Positions 43,521 to 54,012 of a stretch of DNA of 64,000 bases are shown here, piece by piece. This stretch comes from Streptomyces ambofaciens ATCC 23877 (lineage in GTDB: Bacteria > Actinomycetota > Actinomycetes > Streptomycetales > Streptomycetaceae). The notes beneath the pieces were generated by a model that searched no databases, had not been told where the DNA came from, and was given only the letters and a program-made list of their open reading frames with translations. Position 1 is the stretch's first letter. Every line of letters starts with the position of its first letter. Made by a program: the position numbers and the translations under genes. Location of the stretch: positions 1-64,000 of the forward strand of contig NZ_CP012382.1 in assembly GCF_001267885.1 (NCBI RefSeq), written 5' to 3'.

Positions 43521-44806
43521 TTGGTGGTTTCGGTTTGAGGGGCGGGGGCGGGGACGCCGAGGGCGAGGAGGGCGGTGTCGTCGTCGAGGCCGTCACCGAA
43601 GTCGTCCAGCAGACCGGTGAAGGCCTGGATCACGTCATGGGCGGGTCTGCCGGCGTGGTCGGCGGCGAATGCGAGCAGGGCCTCTTCTCCGTAGAGGGCG
43701 GTGCGGTCCGCGCCAGTACGGGCCTCGGTGAGGCCGTCGGTGTACAGCACCAGAGTGTCCCCGGGATCGAGGACGGTGGTGGCGGCGGTGAAAGAGGCGG
43801 CAGGCAGGACACCGACGAGGAGGCCACCGGGAGTAGGGAGGAATTCGGCCTTCCCGTTGCCGCGTAGGACGAGGGCCGAGGGATGGCCGCCCGAGGCGAG
43901 ATGGACCGTGACCCGCCCGGTGGCGGAGTCCGGTTCGAGGGTGCCGAAGATGGCAGTGCAGTAGCGCGGATCACCGCCGGTGTAGCGCTCGTGGAGGACC
44001 TGGTTGAGGGTTCTCAGGGCGGAGACGGGCTCCGGGTCGTGCAGGGCGGCGGCGCGCAGGGTGTAGCGGGTCAGTGAGGTGACCGCGGCGGCCTGGGGGC
44101 CCTTGCCGCACACGTCGCCGAGGAAGAAGGCGAAGCGATCGGTGTCGAGGGGGAAGAGGTCGTAGAAGTCACCGCCGAGCCGGTCCGGGGAGGCGGTGCG
44201 GTAGTGGGCGGCCGCCGCCACTCCCGGCACCGGGGGCAGGGTGGCAGGCAGCAGCGACTGCTGCAGTACAGCCAGGGCGTCCTGCAGCCGGGCGCGGCCA
44301 GCCTCCGCCTCCTTACGCGCCTCTTCCGCCTCTTTGCGGGCTCGCAGGAGTTCCTGCTCGTAGGCACGGCGGTCGCGGGCGTCGAACACGGTGGTGCGGA
44401 TCAGCTGGGGTTCTCCGCTGCTGCCGTGTTTGACGACGGAGGAGACCAGGACCGGTATGCGGTCGCCGCCTGCCTGCTTGATCTCCAGGGCGATGCCATT
44501 GATCTCGCCCTGCATCCGCAGCAGCGGTGCGAAGTGCGTCTCGTGGTAGAGCTTGCCGCCCACGGTCAGCAGGTCCGTGAACCTCATCCGGCCCACCACC
44601 GCCTCACCCTTTAAGCCGAGCCAGTCCAGGAGAGTGGTGTTGATCTTGGCGATGGTGCCGTCCATCAACGTGGACAGATACCCGCAGGGCGCGCTTTCGT
44701 AGAGTTCCTCGACGCTGTCCTCCAGCAGCGCGGCGAATGCCGCGTCCGGTGTTCTGTTGTTGTCTGCGTCATGCGGGCCGGGCTCCTGCCCAGTGCGGCG
44801 CATCAC
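43517..44806 (-). CDS. rsbP: PAS-PP2C phosphatase (RsbP-like)
   Basis: A 429-residue protein. An N-terminal PAS domain (about residues 30-145: LYESAPCGYLSTLMDGTIAK), a coiled-coil linker (150-185, RARKEAEEARKEAEAGRARL) and a SpoIIE-type PP2C domain (195-420) with DRLGGDFYDLF, GDVCGKGPQAA, YCTAIFGTLE, GGHPSALVL, YTDGLTEAR and DDDTALLAL, so the metal-binding Asp residues are present. The same PAS-coil-PP2C order is that of RsbP, which dephosphorylates RsbV under energy stress. The start overlaps the rsbQ stop as GTGA, and its own stop overlaps the broken STAS gene. Confidence 0.85.
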   Translation of the reverse strand: MMRRTGQEPGPHDADNNRTPDAAFAALLEDSVEELYESAPCGYLSTLMDGTIAKINTTLLDWLGLKGEAVVGRMRFTDLLTVGGKLYHETHFAPLLRMQGEINGIALEIKQAGGDRIPVLVSSVVKHGSSGEPQLIRTTVFDARDRRAYEQELLRARKEAEEARKEAEAGRARLQDALAVLQQSLLPATLPPVPGVAAAAHYRTASPDRLGGDFYDLFPLDTDRFAFFLGDVCGKGPQAAAVTSLTRYTLRAAALHDPEPVSALRTLNQVLHERYTGGDPRYCTAIFGTLEPDSATGRVTVHLASGGHPSALVLRGNGKAEFLPTPGGLLVGVLPAASFTAATTVLDPGDTLVLYTDGLTEARTGADRTALYGEEALLAFAADHAGRPAHDVIQAFTGLLDDFGDGLDDDTALLALGVPAPAPQTETTK

Positions 44807-45606
44807 CGCAGGCGCGCCAGAAAGTCGGTGATCGCTTCATTGGTGGCTTCGGGTGCGGACAGGTGCGGGCAGTGCCCGGTCGCGTCGAGTGTGACCAGTT
44901 TCGAGCCGGGGATCGTCTGGTGGACGAAGGCGCCGACCTCCCGGGGAGCGATGACGTCCTGGGTGCACTCCAGGATCAGCGTCGGCACCGTCACCGCCTG
45001 CAGGTCGTCCCGTGAGTCCGACAGGAACGTAGTCCGGGCGAAGACACGGGCCATGTCCGGGTCCGTGGCGCAGAAGCTGTTCTTCAGCTCCTCACCGAGC
45101 TCGGGCCGGTCCGCGTTCCCCATGATCACCGGTGCCATCGCCGCCGACCAGCCCAGATAGTTCGACTCCAAAGACGCCAGCAGTTCGTCGATGTCCTCGG
45201 CGCTGAAGCCGCCCCGGTAGCCGTCGTCGTCGACGTAGCGCGGGGACGGAGCGACCATCACCAGCGCCCCGAGACGCTCCGGCGCCATCCCAGTGGCCAG
45301 CACACCGATCATCGCGCTGACCGAATGCCCCACAAAGACCGCATCACGCAGATCGAGCGCCTCACAGACCTCGACCACATCCTGGGCGTAACCGTCCAGC
45401 GAGGCGTAGCGGTCCTCTGAGAACGCGGACAGGTCCGAGCGACCCGCACCGACGTAGTCGAACAGCACCACCCGGTAATCGTCGGCCAGGGCGGGCACGG
45501 TCAGCCGCCACATGTTCTGATCACAGCCGAACCCATGCGCCAGCACCACCGCCCGCCCTCGAGGGTTACCGGTGACCGTGACGTTGTTCCTGCGTTCGAT
45601 ATCCAT
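44803..45606 (-). CDS. rsbQ: RsbQ-like alpha/beta hydrolase
   Basis: A 267-residue protein very like Bacillus RsbQ by memory: HGFGCDQNMWR, VVLFDYVGAGRSDLSAF, YASLDGYAQDVVEVCEALDL, FVGHSVSAMIG, VMVAPSPRYVDDDGYRGGFS and CTQDVIAP ... GHCPHLS. The catalytic triad is Ser95, Asp217 and His245. RsbQ binds or hydrolyses a small hydrophobic molecule and activates the PAS-PP2C partner RsbP. Here rsbP follows with a four-base overlap, as expected for a functional pair. Confidence 0.88.
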   Translation of the reverse strand: MDIERRNNVTVTGNPRGRAVVLAHGFGCDQNMWRLTVPALADDYRVVLFDYVGAGRSDLSAFSEDRYASLDGYAQDVVEVCEALDLRDAVFVGHSVSAMIGVLATGMAPERLGALVMVAPSPRYVDDDGYRGGFSAEDIDELLASLESNYLGWSAAMAPVIMGNADRPELGEELKNSFCATDPDMARVFARTTFLSDSRDDLQAVTVPTLILECTQDVIAPREVGAFVHQTIPGSKLVTLDATGHCPHLSAPEATNEAITDFLARLR

Positions 45607-46655
45607 CCCCCCACTGTCTCAGGCCCTGTCCACCCCTCGTCACGCCCACGGACCGCCCCGTGCCCCGGCCGGTGGCTTTCATCTGCACCGTGCATGCCCG
45701 CTATGCCACGGAACAGGGTTGTCACCCGGACGTCTTGGGGCTGCACGGTTCAGACGGCACCCACGGTGCGGGCCAGGCGCCCCGGGCTCGCCTGGCGGGG
45801 CGACGGCGTCCAGTGGGCTTTACTTGTCCGCATCCCTGCGGGGGCTGACGATGGCGGAGACCCGATCGGGGGTGGCGCGGCCGCCCCGGCGGCGCGTGCG
45901 GCCGTGCTGTCGCACGGGAGGGGCCCCAACGGTGCCCCGATCCCCTCGCCCGCGGTCCGGGCCCGTCTCACTCCCCCAGATCACGGCGATGTCGACATGT
46001 AGTACCGCTGGCGCGCTTCCCTGACGTCCTCCGGGAAGGCATCCGCCAGGCCGGAGTCGGTGTTCGAGTTGTCAAGCTTCTCGATCGCCCTGTGCGCTCT
46101 GGGAGTTGCCAGTGGTCCCGGTCTCGGGCAGTGCGGGCTCGCGCCGGTGGAAATCGGCGTGGCGTCCCAGGGAACGCCTGGCCAGCACGACACACACGAC
46201 GACTGGGACCAGGCCGCGTGAACGAACACGGCGCGCGCCGGACCGACAGGGGCAGCAGGGCCCGTGGAATGGAGGGGCCGGTTCCCGGACTTCGCGGCCG
46301 CGCATCCCGAGTACGGTCTGGGCCCCACGCCGGAGCAGGCGAGGGCGCAGTCCGACCTGCTTCTTCGGACCCGTCGTTGTGAGGCGCACCCTTTTCCGCC
46401 ACGCGTGTGATTCCGGGATTGGCCTCCACGGCGGTGGGCATCCCTGCCATGGGGCGGCTGTAGCAGTGATTCGTTCCCCCACGGCGCTGCACAGCCGCTC
46501 CCAGCCCTCTGCATGTTCCGTCTGCCCGGGTGACGATGGTGTGTGGCCGCCCGAGCATGCCGATGCCGCGTCAATCCCGGCCCCGTGGGGGCAGCGAAAG
46601 GACCACAGTCCAGCCTGCCGCGGTACCAGGCCTCATCGCACGGCGTTGTCCAGAC
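45607..46655. other. Gene-poor spacer carrying a copied 3' gene end
   Basis: No credible gene was found in about 1 kb. It contains the second copy of the 63-base repeat (46174-46236), a detached 3' end of the membrane protein gene at 33100. Confidence 0.5.
46174..46236. repeat. 63-base direct repeat, copy 2
   Basis: Identical to 33367-33429, including the 3' end and TGA of that gene, but here no gene body precedes it. Confidence 0.85.
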
Positions 46656-46820
46656 ATGATCCGCAGCAGCAAGAAAAGCGAGCCGGTCTTCGCCCAACTG
46701 ACCGGGGCCTACTGGCTGAACGACGCGCTGTCGTGCCCGTGGTGCACCGCGCTGCACCAGTCACACCCCTCACCGTCGTACACGCCCACCGCCGCAGATT
46801 CGCGTGCCGGCAGCACCTGA
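46656..46820 (+). CDS. Hypothetical small Cys/His protein, doubtful
   Basis: A 54-residue frame (MIRSSKKSEPVFAQLTGAYW, LNDALSCPWCTALHQSHP). Another frame just downstream reads HRRRFACRQHLSRIRDVMLT and VATLTVTAALVFSLMP, so a frameshifted small protein with a C-terminal membrane helix is possible. Not recognised. Confidence 0.3.
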   Translation: MIRSSKKSEPVFAQLTGAYWLNDALSCPWCTALHQSHPSPSYTPTAADSRAGST

Positions 46821-47048
46821 GCCGCATCCGGGACGTGATGTTGACCGTGGCCACACTCACCGTCACGGCCGCGCTCGTCTTCTCACTCATGCCCTGACAC
46901 CCTCCACCCGCCCGCGGGAAAGGAGGCGCCAGGCGGTGGACTCTGCCTGTCGTACCCGGCCCGTGGGCGAGCGGCTGCCGTGCCCGGTTCCGCAGGGAGG
47001 GAGCCCGCCGGCTCCGCCGCGCTGGGGCGTGGGCACACCTCGGCAGGT

Positions 47049-47237
47049 CTAGCCGCTCCCGCGAGCCGGCAGGGCTGTGCGGACGGGTGAACGGGCGTGG
47101 GCGAGGTAGGCGGCGCACAACGCCTGGCCTACCGGGCAGCGAGTGCGCCCGCACATGGTGCAGCCCTGGATGTGGTCGACGTACCTGCGGTACCGGGCCC
47201 CCTGCAGAGGGGTGGGATCCGTGCCGGTCTCCATCAT
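47049..47237 (-). CDS. Small Cys-rich protein
   Basis: A 62-residue protein from ATG 47237 after GGGAGG. The centre reads YVDHIQGCTMCGRTRCPVGQ, with a C-x2-C-x4-C pattern, as in small Streptomyces proteins thought to bind zinc. Function unknown. Stand-alone gene. Confidence 0.6.
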   Translation of the reverse strand: MMETGTDPTPLQGARYRRYVDHIQGCTMCGRTRCPVGQALCAAYLAHARSPVRTALPARGSG

Positions 47238-48147
47238 CGATTCGCCTCCCCAGTGATAGACCGAACCAGACGCTACGGCTTGCCGCCAGTGATGAAAGGG
47301 AGTTGCTCCAGACAGCACGCTGACGGGCGAGGGCCGCCTTCGCAAACATCACTCCCGGGCCTGTGGCGGAAAAATGCTCCCTTCGCTGACCGGCTGGTCG
47401 TTTCCATACAGGCGAAGCTGCCGTCGTCAGCGGGGTCTGGGGCAGTACCGGCCGTGGCGCGGTGCGGGCGGTGGGCCTGTGACTGCGGCCGGCGATCCGG
47501 GAATGGGGGCGGGCCGCGGCCGCGGGAGGGTGGTCAGCCTGAACTGCCTGTCGCCGACATCTGCAGATGAGTGGCGGCTTGTTCTCGCCTGGCCGAGTTG
47601 TTCGCTGTATGACCACGGCGGCGGGGTCCGCGCCCGGTCTCGGTGCTCAGCCCGGCCGTGGGCGGGCCCGTCGCTGTCCGGCGGCCGGGGAGCCGATCTT
47701 GAGGACCTCGTCTGTTGCCGGGCGGCCTTCGGCCTCACCGTCCCCGGCCGCCCGGCCCCCGGATGGGGCCGCCTCACCATGTACCGGCCTGGGCCACGGC
47801 AGGCCCTCAGGGGCAGTCGGCGGAGCCGCGGACCGCGAGCCAACCCAGGAGGGCCGCGCCGCTGTCCCCGGAGCGGGGGCAGAAGCTTGTCCGCCATCGA
47901 GTTGCGGTGCGCGCATCCACGTCGGGCGTCCTCGGATGGGACGGTCGTACACGGGGCAGGACGTTGCGCCCCGTATGCACCCTGTGCCCCCGGTTCACTC
48001 CATCAGGGCTGACCTGTGCGTTTCCGGGCCCATGGGTTCTCCTCTCTCCCAGGATCGGTCTGCGGCAGGTACCGCGGGCGGCATCTTCCTTGCGCTTCGT
48101 GGTGCTTGCCGCGTGGGTGTAGCGACGAACAGGAGAGGGGGATCGGC
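47238..48147. other. Spacer before the urease operon
   Basis: About 900 bases without a convincing gene. Its right end must contain the urease promoter, but no clear promoter or regulator site is recognised. Confidence 0.5.
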
Positions 48148-48810
48148 GTGCATCTGACTCCACATGAGCAGGAGCGTCTGTTGGTCCACGTGGCGGCTGA
48201 CGTCGCCCAGCGGCGGCGTGAGCGCGGTCTGCTGTTGAACTATCCCGAGGTCATGGCGCTGTTGACGGCGCACGTCTACGAGGAGGCGCGGGCCGGGGCG
48301 ACGGTCGATTCGGTGATGGAGTCCGGGCGCCATGTGCTGCAGCGCAGCGAGGTCATGGACGGCGTGCCGGAGATGGTCGACAACGTCCAGGTCGAGGCGA
48401 CGTTCCCGGACGGGACGAAGCTGGTGACCATCAGCGATCCGTTCGATGAGGCGTCTGCCGAGGTGGACGTGCATCCGGGCAAGCACGAGTTGCTGCCGGA
48501 CGAGGACGAGCACCGGGTGGTTTTCAACGAGGGTGCGACGGCGGTGCCGCTGGTGGTGCGCAATCCCAAGGACCGTCCGGTCCAGGTGGGGTCCCACTTC
48601 CACTTCGCCGAGGCCAACGAGGGGCTCAAGTTCCGGCGCGAGGCGGCCCACGGAATGCGGCTGAACATCCCGTCCGGTACCTCCGAGCGGTTCGAGCCCG
48701 GTGACAAGCGCACCGTGATGCTGGTGCCGATCGCCGGTGAGCGGATCGTCCACGGGCTCCAGGCCGACAAGAGCGAAGAGGAGAAGCACCTCGATGCCGG
48801 ACAGGACTGA
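48148..48810 (+). CDS. ureAB: Urease gamma/beta fusion subunit
   Basis: A 220-residue fusion. Residues 1-100 are the gamma subunit ([40 protein letters not shown]), followed by the beta subunit ([56 protein letters not shown]). GTG 48148 follows AGGAGAGGGG. Its end overlaps ureC by 17 bases. The enzyme hydrolyses urea to ammonia and CO2 in the cytoplasm. Fused gamma/beta subunits are known in some actinobacterial ureases, usually of a second operon. Confidence 0.95.
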   Translation: MHLTPHEQERLLVHVAADVAQRRRERGLLLNYPEVMALLTAHVYEEARAGATVDSVMESGRHVLQRSEVMDGVPEMVDNVQVEATFPDGTKLVTISDPFDEASAEVDVHPGKHELLPDEDEHRVVFNEGATAVPLVVRNPKDRPVQVGSHFHFAEANEGLKFRREAAHGMRLNIPSGTSERFEPGDKRTVMLVPIAGERIVHGLQADKSEEEKHLDAGQD

Positions 48811-50632
48811 GAAGGACAAGCCCTGGGACCCATTGCTGCGTTCCCGCTACGCCGACCTGTACGGCCCGACCGCGGGCGACCGGGTCCGGCTCGCCGACAC
48901 CAATCTCGTGCTGCGCATCGACGCCGACTGGTGCGGTGGCCCGGGGCGCAGCGGCGACGAGATGGTCTTCGGCGGCGGCAAGGTGATCCGTGAGTCGATG
49001 GGCCAGTCGCACATCCCCCGCGACGACCCCCGCGAGCCGGTGGACACCGTGATCACCGGTGCGCTGATTTTGGACCACTGGGGAGTGGTCAAGGCCGACG
49101 TCGGACTGCGCGACGGCCGCATCCGTGCCATCGGCAAGGCGTACAACCCGGAAACCATGACGCCGCCCGACAACGACGACCCGCGGGCGTCGGCCTTCGT
49201 CGTGGGCCCGGAGACGGAAGTGATCTCCGGCAAGGGCCGCATTCTGACCGCGGGCGGCGTCGACACCCACGTGCATTTTCTGTGTCCGGAGCAGATTCAC
49301 GAGGCGGTCGCGTCGGGGGTGACGACGCTGATCGGCGGTGGTACCGGCCCGGCCGAGGGCAGCACGGCCACCACTGTGACGCCCGGCAAGTGGCACATCC
49401 AGCGGACCTTCGAGGCGCTGGACGCCTTTCCGGTGAACATCGGTCTGCTCGCCAAGGGCAGCACCGTCTCGAGGAAGGCGCTGCACGACCAGGTCGCGGC
49501 CGGCGCCCTCGGCTTCAAGATCCACGAGGACTGGGGTGCCACTCCGGCGGTGATCGACGCCGCGCTGAGCGTGTGTGAGGAGACTGGTGTCCAGGTCGCG
49601 CTGCACGCCGACTCGCTGAACGAGGCCGGTTTCGTGCAGAGCACCTACGCCGCGACCAAGAAGGACCGCCGGGCCAAGAAGGCGAAGTACCGTAGCCTGC
49701 ACATCTTCCACATCGAGGGCGCCGGCGGCGGCCACGCCCCCGACATGATCAGCCTTGCCGGCAAGCCCAATGTGCTGCCCGCGTCGACGAACCCGACTCG
49801 GCCCTTCACGGTCAACACCGTCAAGGAGCACGTCGACATGATGATCGTGTGCCATCACCTCAATCCGGAGGTCGAGGCGGACATGGCGTTCGCCGACTCC
49901 CGGATCCGGCCCTCCACCATGGCTGCCGAGGACCTGCTGCACGACATGGGCGCCATCTCGATGATGTCCTCGGACGCCCAGGCCATGGGCCGCATCGGTG
50001 AGATGATCATGCGGACCTGGCAGACGGCGCACGTCATGAAGTCCCGCTACGGCCACCTGCGCGAGGACGACGCGCACGCGGACAACTTCCGTGCCCGCCG
50101 TTACGTCGCCAAGTACACGATCAACCCGGCCATCACCCACGGCATCGACCACGAGGTCGGCTCCGTCGAGACAGGCAAACTCGCCGACCTGGTGCTGTGG
50201 GAGCCGAAGTTCTTCGGCGTCAAGCCGCACATGGTCATCAAGGGTGGTCAGATCTCCTACGCCCAGATCGGCGACGCCAACGCCTCCATCCCCACCCCGC
50301 AGCCCTACCTCCCACGGCCCGTGTGGGGCTTTGAGGGCCGCGCCCCGGCGGCGAATTCCCTCAACTTCGTGGCCGAGGCCGCCCTGGACGGTGAACTCGT
50401 CGAGATCGGGCTGCTCAAGCCCCTGCGCGCGATCCGCTCCACCCGGGAGATCACCAAGGCCGACATGGTCCACAACAACGGTGTCCCGAAGATCGACATC
50501 GATCCCGACACTTTCGACGTCACCATCGGCGGGGCCACCACCTCCGACGTCCGCACCACGGTCGACGGGCAGGAAGTGGGACGAAACTACGCCACCGAGC
50601 TGCCCTTGGCGCAGCGGTACTTCCTGTTCTGA
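48794..50632 (+). CDS. ureC: Urease alpha subunit
   Basis: A 612-residue nickel enzyme subunit. It has H159-V-H161-F nickel ligands, the carbamylated lysine in GFKIHEDWG (Lys242), [19 protein letters not shown], the flap CHHLNP and SSDAQAMGR. It is somewhat longer than the usual 570 residues because of an insertion near residues 115-135 ([17 protein letters not shown]). ATG 48794 is used, with GAGGAG upstream. All catalytic residues are intact. Confidence 0.97.
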   Translation: MPDRTEKDKPWDPLLRSRYADLYGPTAGDRVRLADTNLVLRIDADWCGGPGRSGDEMVFGGGKVIRESMGQSHIPRDDPREPVDTVITGALILDHWGVVKADVGLRDGRIRAIGKAYNPETMTPPDNDDPRASAFVVGPETEVISGKGRILTAGGVDTHVHFLCPEQIHEAVASGVTTLIGGGTGPAEGSTATTVTPGKWHIQRTFEALDAFPVNIGLLAKGSTVSRKALHDQVAAGALGFKIHEDWGATPAVIDAALSVCEETGVQVALHADSLNEAGFVQSTYAATKKDRRAKKAKYRSLHIFHIEGAGGGHAPDMISLAGKPNVLPASTNPTRPFTVNTVKEHVDMMIVCHHLNPEVEADMAFADSRIRPSTMAAEDLLHDMGAISMMSSDAQAMGRIGEMIMRTWQTAHVMKSRYGHLREDDAHADNFRARRYVAKYTINPAITHGIDHEVGSVETGKLADLVLWEPKFFGVKPHMVIKGGQISYAQIGDANASIPTPQPYLPRPVWGFEGRAPAANSLNFVAEAALDGELVEIGLLKPLRAIRSTREITKADMVHNNGVPKIDIDPDTFDVTIGGATTSDVRTTVDGQEVGRNYATELPLAQRYFLF

Positions 50633-50708
50633 CCCTCGCGGCCGGGTCGTGGCGCGCCCGCGCGCGGTCGGCTCGGCTTCTTCGTGCGAAAGGTGGTCCC
50701 GTCACCCC

Positions 50709-51383
50709 ATGAGCCGAACTGCTCTGCTCGTCCTGGCCGACGGCCGTTTTCCCGCCGGCGGGCACGCCCACTCCGGCGGGATGGAGGCCGCCGTCGCGTC
50801 CGGCCGGGTTCACGACACCGCGAGCCTGGAGTCGTTCTGCCGGGGGCGGCTGCACACCGCCGGACTGGTCGCGGCCGCTCTCGCCGCGGCCGCCGCCGAC
50901 GGCTACGACGCCCTCGCCCTGGACGAAGCCGCCGACATCCGCACCCCCGTCCCGGCGCTGCGCCGTATCGCACGCCGTCTGGGCCGGCAGCTGATGCGCG
51001 CGGCCCGGGCCACCTGGCCCAGCGCCGACCTCGACCACCTCGCCCGACACCGGCCCCAGGGCGCCCACCAGCCGGTCGTGCTCGGCGTCACCGCCCGCGC
51101 CGCCGGTCTCACCCCGCTCGACGCCGCCCAGGCCGCCGTCTACGAAAGCGTCGGCGGTCCGGCGACCGCGGCCGTGCGGCTGCTGAGCCTGGACCCGTTC
51201 GACGCGACCGGCGTCCTGGCGCGGCTCGCCGGCGAACTCGACACCGTCGCCGACGCCGCGGCCGACGCGGCGGTGCAGGCTGCGGCGCAGGGGGTCGCCG
51301 CCCTGCCCGCCGCGTCAGCCCCCCTGCTGGACATCACCGGTGAGCAGCACGCCGCCTGGACCGTCCGGCTCTTCGCTTCCTGA
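50709..51383 (+). CDS. ureF: Urease accessory protein UreF
   Basis: A 224-residue helical GTPase-activating chaperone. It shows the family start LLVLADGRFPAGGHAHSGGM and the central helices (LDHLARHRPQGAHQPVVLGV, LLSLDPFDATGVLARLAGEL). It works with UreD and UreG to load nickel into the alpha subunit. ATG 50709 lies after AAAGGTGG. It is 76 bases from ureC and 28 bases from ureG. Confidence 0.93.
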   Translation: MSRTALLVLADGRFPAGGHAHSGGMEAAVASGRVHDTASLESFCRGRLHTAGLVAAALAAAAADGYDALALDEAADIRTPVPALRRIARRLGRQLMRAARATWPSADLDHLARHRPQGAHQPVVLGVTARAAGLTPLDAAQAAVYESVGGPATAAVRLLSLDPFDATGVLARLAGELDTVADAAADAAVQAAAQGVAALPAASAPLLDITGEQHAAWTVRLFAS

Positions 51384-51411
51384 CCAGCCCTGACCGTTTC
51401 CTGGAGCACCT

Positions 51412-52110
51412 GTGCATCTCGACCACCCCGTGACCATGCCGCACCGTCACACCCACAGCGCCGAACCGCTGCTCGCCGACGGCAGCCGACGCGCGCTGCG
51501 CATCGGTCTTGGCGGTCCTGTCGGCTCGGGCAAGACCGCGACCGTGGCCGCCCTGTGCCGCGCCCTGCGCGACCGGCTCTCCATTGCCGTGGTCACCAAC
51601 GACATCTACACCCAGGAAGACGCCGCGTTCTTGCGCCGCGAGGCCGTCCTGCCACCGGAGCGCATCACCGCCGTGGAGACCGGAGCCTGCCCGCACACCG
51701 CCATCCGCGACGACATCTCCGCCAACCTCGAAGCCGTCGAGCACCTCGAACAGACCCTGCACCCGCTCGACCTGATCCTCATCGAGTCCGGCGGGGACAA
51801 CCTGACCGCGACTTTCTCCCGTGGACTGGTCGACACCCAGGTCTTCGTCATCGACGTGGCCAGCGGTGACGACATCCCCCGCAAGGGCGGCCCCGGCATC
51901 ACCACCGCCGACCTCCTCGTCGTCAACAAGACCGACCTGGCCCCCTACGTCGGCGTCGACCTGGACACCATGAGGGCCGACACTCGCAAGCAACGCAAGG
52001 GCCTCCCCTACGCCTTCACCAGCCTCACCGCACCTGACGGCGTCCAGCCGGTCGCCGACTGGGTCACCGGCTGTCTCACCGCCTGGCACGCCAACGGATC
52101 CACCCGGTGA
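51412..52110 (+). CDS. ureG: Urease accessory GTPase UreG
   Basis: A 232-residue SIMIBI GTPase. P-loop GPVGSGKT at residues 35-42, [24 protein letters not shown] with the nickel-binding [26 protein letters not shown] His-containing N-terminal tail (HLDHP, PHRHTH) may help bind nickel. No ureE gene is present, so this tail may serve as the nickel store. The stop overlaps ureD by four bases. Confidence 0.95.
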   Translation: MHLDHPVTMPHRHTHSAEPLLADGSRRALRIGLGGPVGSGKTATVAALCRALRDRLSIAVVTNDIYTQEDAAFLRREAVLPPERITAVETGACPHTAIRDDISANLEAVEHLEQTLHPLDLILIESGGDNLTATFSRGLVDTQVFVIDVASGDDIPRKGGPGITTADLLVVNKTDLAPYVGVDLDTMRADTRKQRKGLPYAFTSLTAPDGVQPVADWVTGCLTAWHANGSTR

Positions 52111-53039
52111 GCCACACCACCGCGCAGACGCCGGCCGTGATCCCGACGCCGGCCGGCGGAACTCTCAAAGCCGACAGCGGGCCACCCGGCCGGCGCTCTG
52201 CCGAATCCGCCCCGGTGCACCCGTCCGGCGTCGTCGCCGCCGCCCGGATCCAGGCCACCCACAACGGCCGCACCACCATGGTCCCGCTCCTGCACAGCGA
52301 CGGCCCCTTTCACCTGCGCCGGCTACGGGCCCGTGGAGAACAGGCACGTGTCTGCGTGCTCGGTGCGATGAGCGCGCCGCTCGGCGGAGACCGGCTCGCC
52401 CTGGACATCACCGCCGAAACAGGCGCCCGGCTGGAGGTGACCAGCGCAGCTGCCACCATCGCCCTGCGCGGCCCCACCACCGCACCGGCCACCTACGACG
52501 TGCGGGTCAGGGTGGGCGACCACGCGACCCTGCACTGGCTCCCCGAGCCCTTGATCAGCACCCGGGGCAGCACCCTGCACCAGACGTTCACCGTCGACCT
52601 CGCTGCCACCGCCCACCTGCTCATGCGAGAAGAACAGCTCCTGGGCCGCTCCGGCGAGGCGCCGGGCCACCTCACCACCCGCCTGACCGTCCGCCGCGGG
52701 GGACGGCCACTTTTCGACCAGTACACCGCCTTCGGCGACCCGGCACCGGCATGGGACGGCCCCGCCGTCCTCGGACCCCACCGCGCCACCGGACAACTCC
52801 TCCTGGTCGACCCCACCCTGCGCACTCCCTGGGAACCACACGTCATCGGCAACGACCCAGCCGAGGGACACGCGGTACTGACTCCCCTGGCCGATCCCCA
52901 GGCCCTCATCGCCACCGCCGTCGCCCCGACCCCCGCCCAACTGCGCCATCTTCTGGACGCCGCCCTCGCCTACGCCTACGAGCCGCCAAGACCGGAATCC
53001 GAAGGCGAGCTGTCTCGGGTAGAGCCAACATCGCCATAA
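52107..53039 (+). CDS. ureD: Urease accessory protein UreD
   Basis: A 310-residue protein of the UreD/UreH family. Typical segments are [60 protein letters not shown] and [17 protein letters not shown]. It forms the scaffold that binds apo-urease and UreF. The N-terminal 40 residues are Pro/Ser-rich and may not be conserved. GTG overlaps the ureG stop as GTGA. Last gene of the operon. Confidence 0.93.
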   Translation: MSHTTAQTPAVIPTPAGGTLKADSGPPGRRSAESAPVHPSGVVAAARIQATHNGRTTMVPLLHSDGPFHLRRLRARGEQARVCVLGAMSAPLGGDRLALDITAETGARLEVTSAAATIALRGPTTAPATYDVRVRVGDHATLHWLPEPLISTRGSTLHQTFTVDLAATAHLLMREEQLLGRSGEAPGHLTTRLTVRRGGRPLFDQYTAFGDPAPAWDGPAVLGPHRATGQLLLVDPTLRTPWEPHVIGNDPAEGHAVLTPLADPQALIATAVAPTPAQLRHLLDAALAYAYEPPRPESEGELSRVEPTSP

Positions 53040-53295
53040 AAGTGCGCAAATCGATCGAAAATGAGGCGAAGTGTCACCACGCCCCCGCCCGCGGCCGCGA
53101 TGCCGAGCCTCTCTCGCCCCGCAGCTGCGTCGGAACGCGGGACCTTCTCCCGTCGGTTGGCAGACATCCAGTCCTCCATCTGACGGTCTCGGGTGAGGCG
53201 GTGGTGCAGCTTGAGGTGATCTGCCGAGCAGCGCGCCCGTGCGCCCCCGCAGGCTCTCTCCCGGCCAAGGCCCGATGCGGGTCACGGTCGACTGC

Positions 53296-53514
53296 ATGGC
53301 GGATACAACAGAGCAGGCGTGCGCAGGTCGTGGGGACGGGAGCGACTGCCCGAACGGGGAAACCGAGGAGCTGGTCGACGGCGTCCGGTGCGAAGAGTGC
53401 CAGCACCACTGGGAACTGGACGAGACCGAACGGGGCCGGCGTGCAGCCGCAGAGGAGGGGATGACGCGGCCGATGGGGGATCCACGAGAGGCCGGACACG
53501 GAACCGCCGCGTAG
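53296..53514 (+). CDS. Small zinc-ribbon-like protein
   Basis: A 72-residue protein from ATG 53296. CAGRGDGSDCPNG and VRCEECQHHWELDE give a possible four-Cys zinc ribbon, followed by a charged helical tail (TERGRRAAAEEGMTRPMG). No known function. It stands alone downstream of the urease operon. Confidence 0.6.
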   Translation: MADTTEQACAGRGDGSDCPNGETEELVDGVRCEECQHHWELDETERGRRAAAEEGMTRPMGDPREAGHGTAA

Positions 53515-53712
53515 GCCCGAAGCAGTGGCCGCACGGGGGCGGCCATTGCGTCGGTGTCATCCTGCGGTTGTCCGGCCTGCACCAGGCTCGGGAACAGCAC
53601 TCGCTTCGATTCTCCTCGAATGCAGGAGAGCGGCTTAGGTCTCCCTTCTAGTCTCCAAAGTGCGAAGGCCAACCTGATACGGGCTGGTCAACCAACGACA
53701 TCGGAGACTGCT

Positions 53713-54012
53713 GTGAGGGCGAAGAAACTACTGGTGACCAGCGCCGTGCTGGTCGGAACCGCCGTGGCGGGGACCGTTGCTGTCTCGGTGCCGGCGCACG
53801 CCACTGTCGCCTCGGCATCGGCGCATGACGCCCGGGCCGAAGCCCTGGACGGCGGCCCTCCCGGATGGGGTTACGTGCAGACCTTCACCAGCCCGTGGAT
53901 CTGTCAGGGCACCGGGGACGAGGGTATCGCCGAGGGCAGGTGGACGGACTTCGTGTGCGTGTGGCGAAGCGGCGGCCCGGGCCACCAGGTGTGGGACCTG
54001 TATGTCCCGTAG
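53713..54012 (+). CDS. Small secreted protein
   Basis: A 99-residue exported protein. The signal peptide is residues 1-33 (LLVTSAVLVGTAVAGTVAVS and VPAHA). The mature part has two cysteines and is Trp-rich (GGPPGWGYVQTFTSPWICQG, RWTDFVCVWRSGGPGHQVWD). GTG 53713 lies six bases after GGAG. No family is recognised. Confidence 0.75.
   Translation: MRAKKLLVTSAVLVGTAVAGTVAVSVPAHATVASASAHDARAEALDGGPPGWGYVQTFTSPWICQGTGDEGIAEGRWTDFVCVWRSGGPGHQVWDLYVP

Noticed and set aside
47567..48157. 196-codon plus-strand frame before urease
   Set aside because: Low-complexity Ala/Gly/Arg sequence with no domain, overlapping the urease start in another frame.
48626..50473. 615-codon minus-strand frame
   Set aside because: Antisense of ureC.
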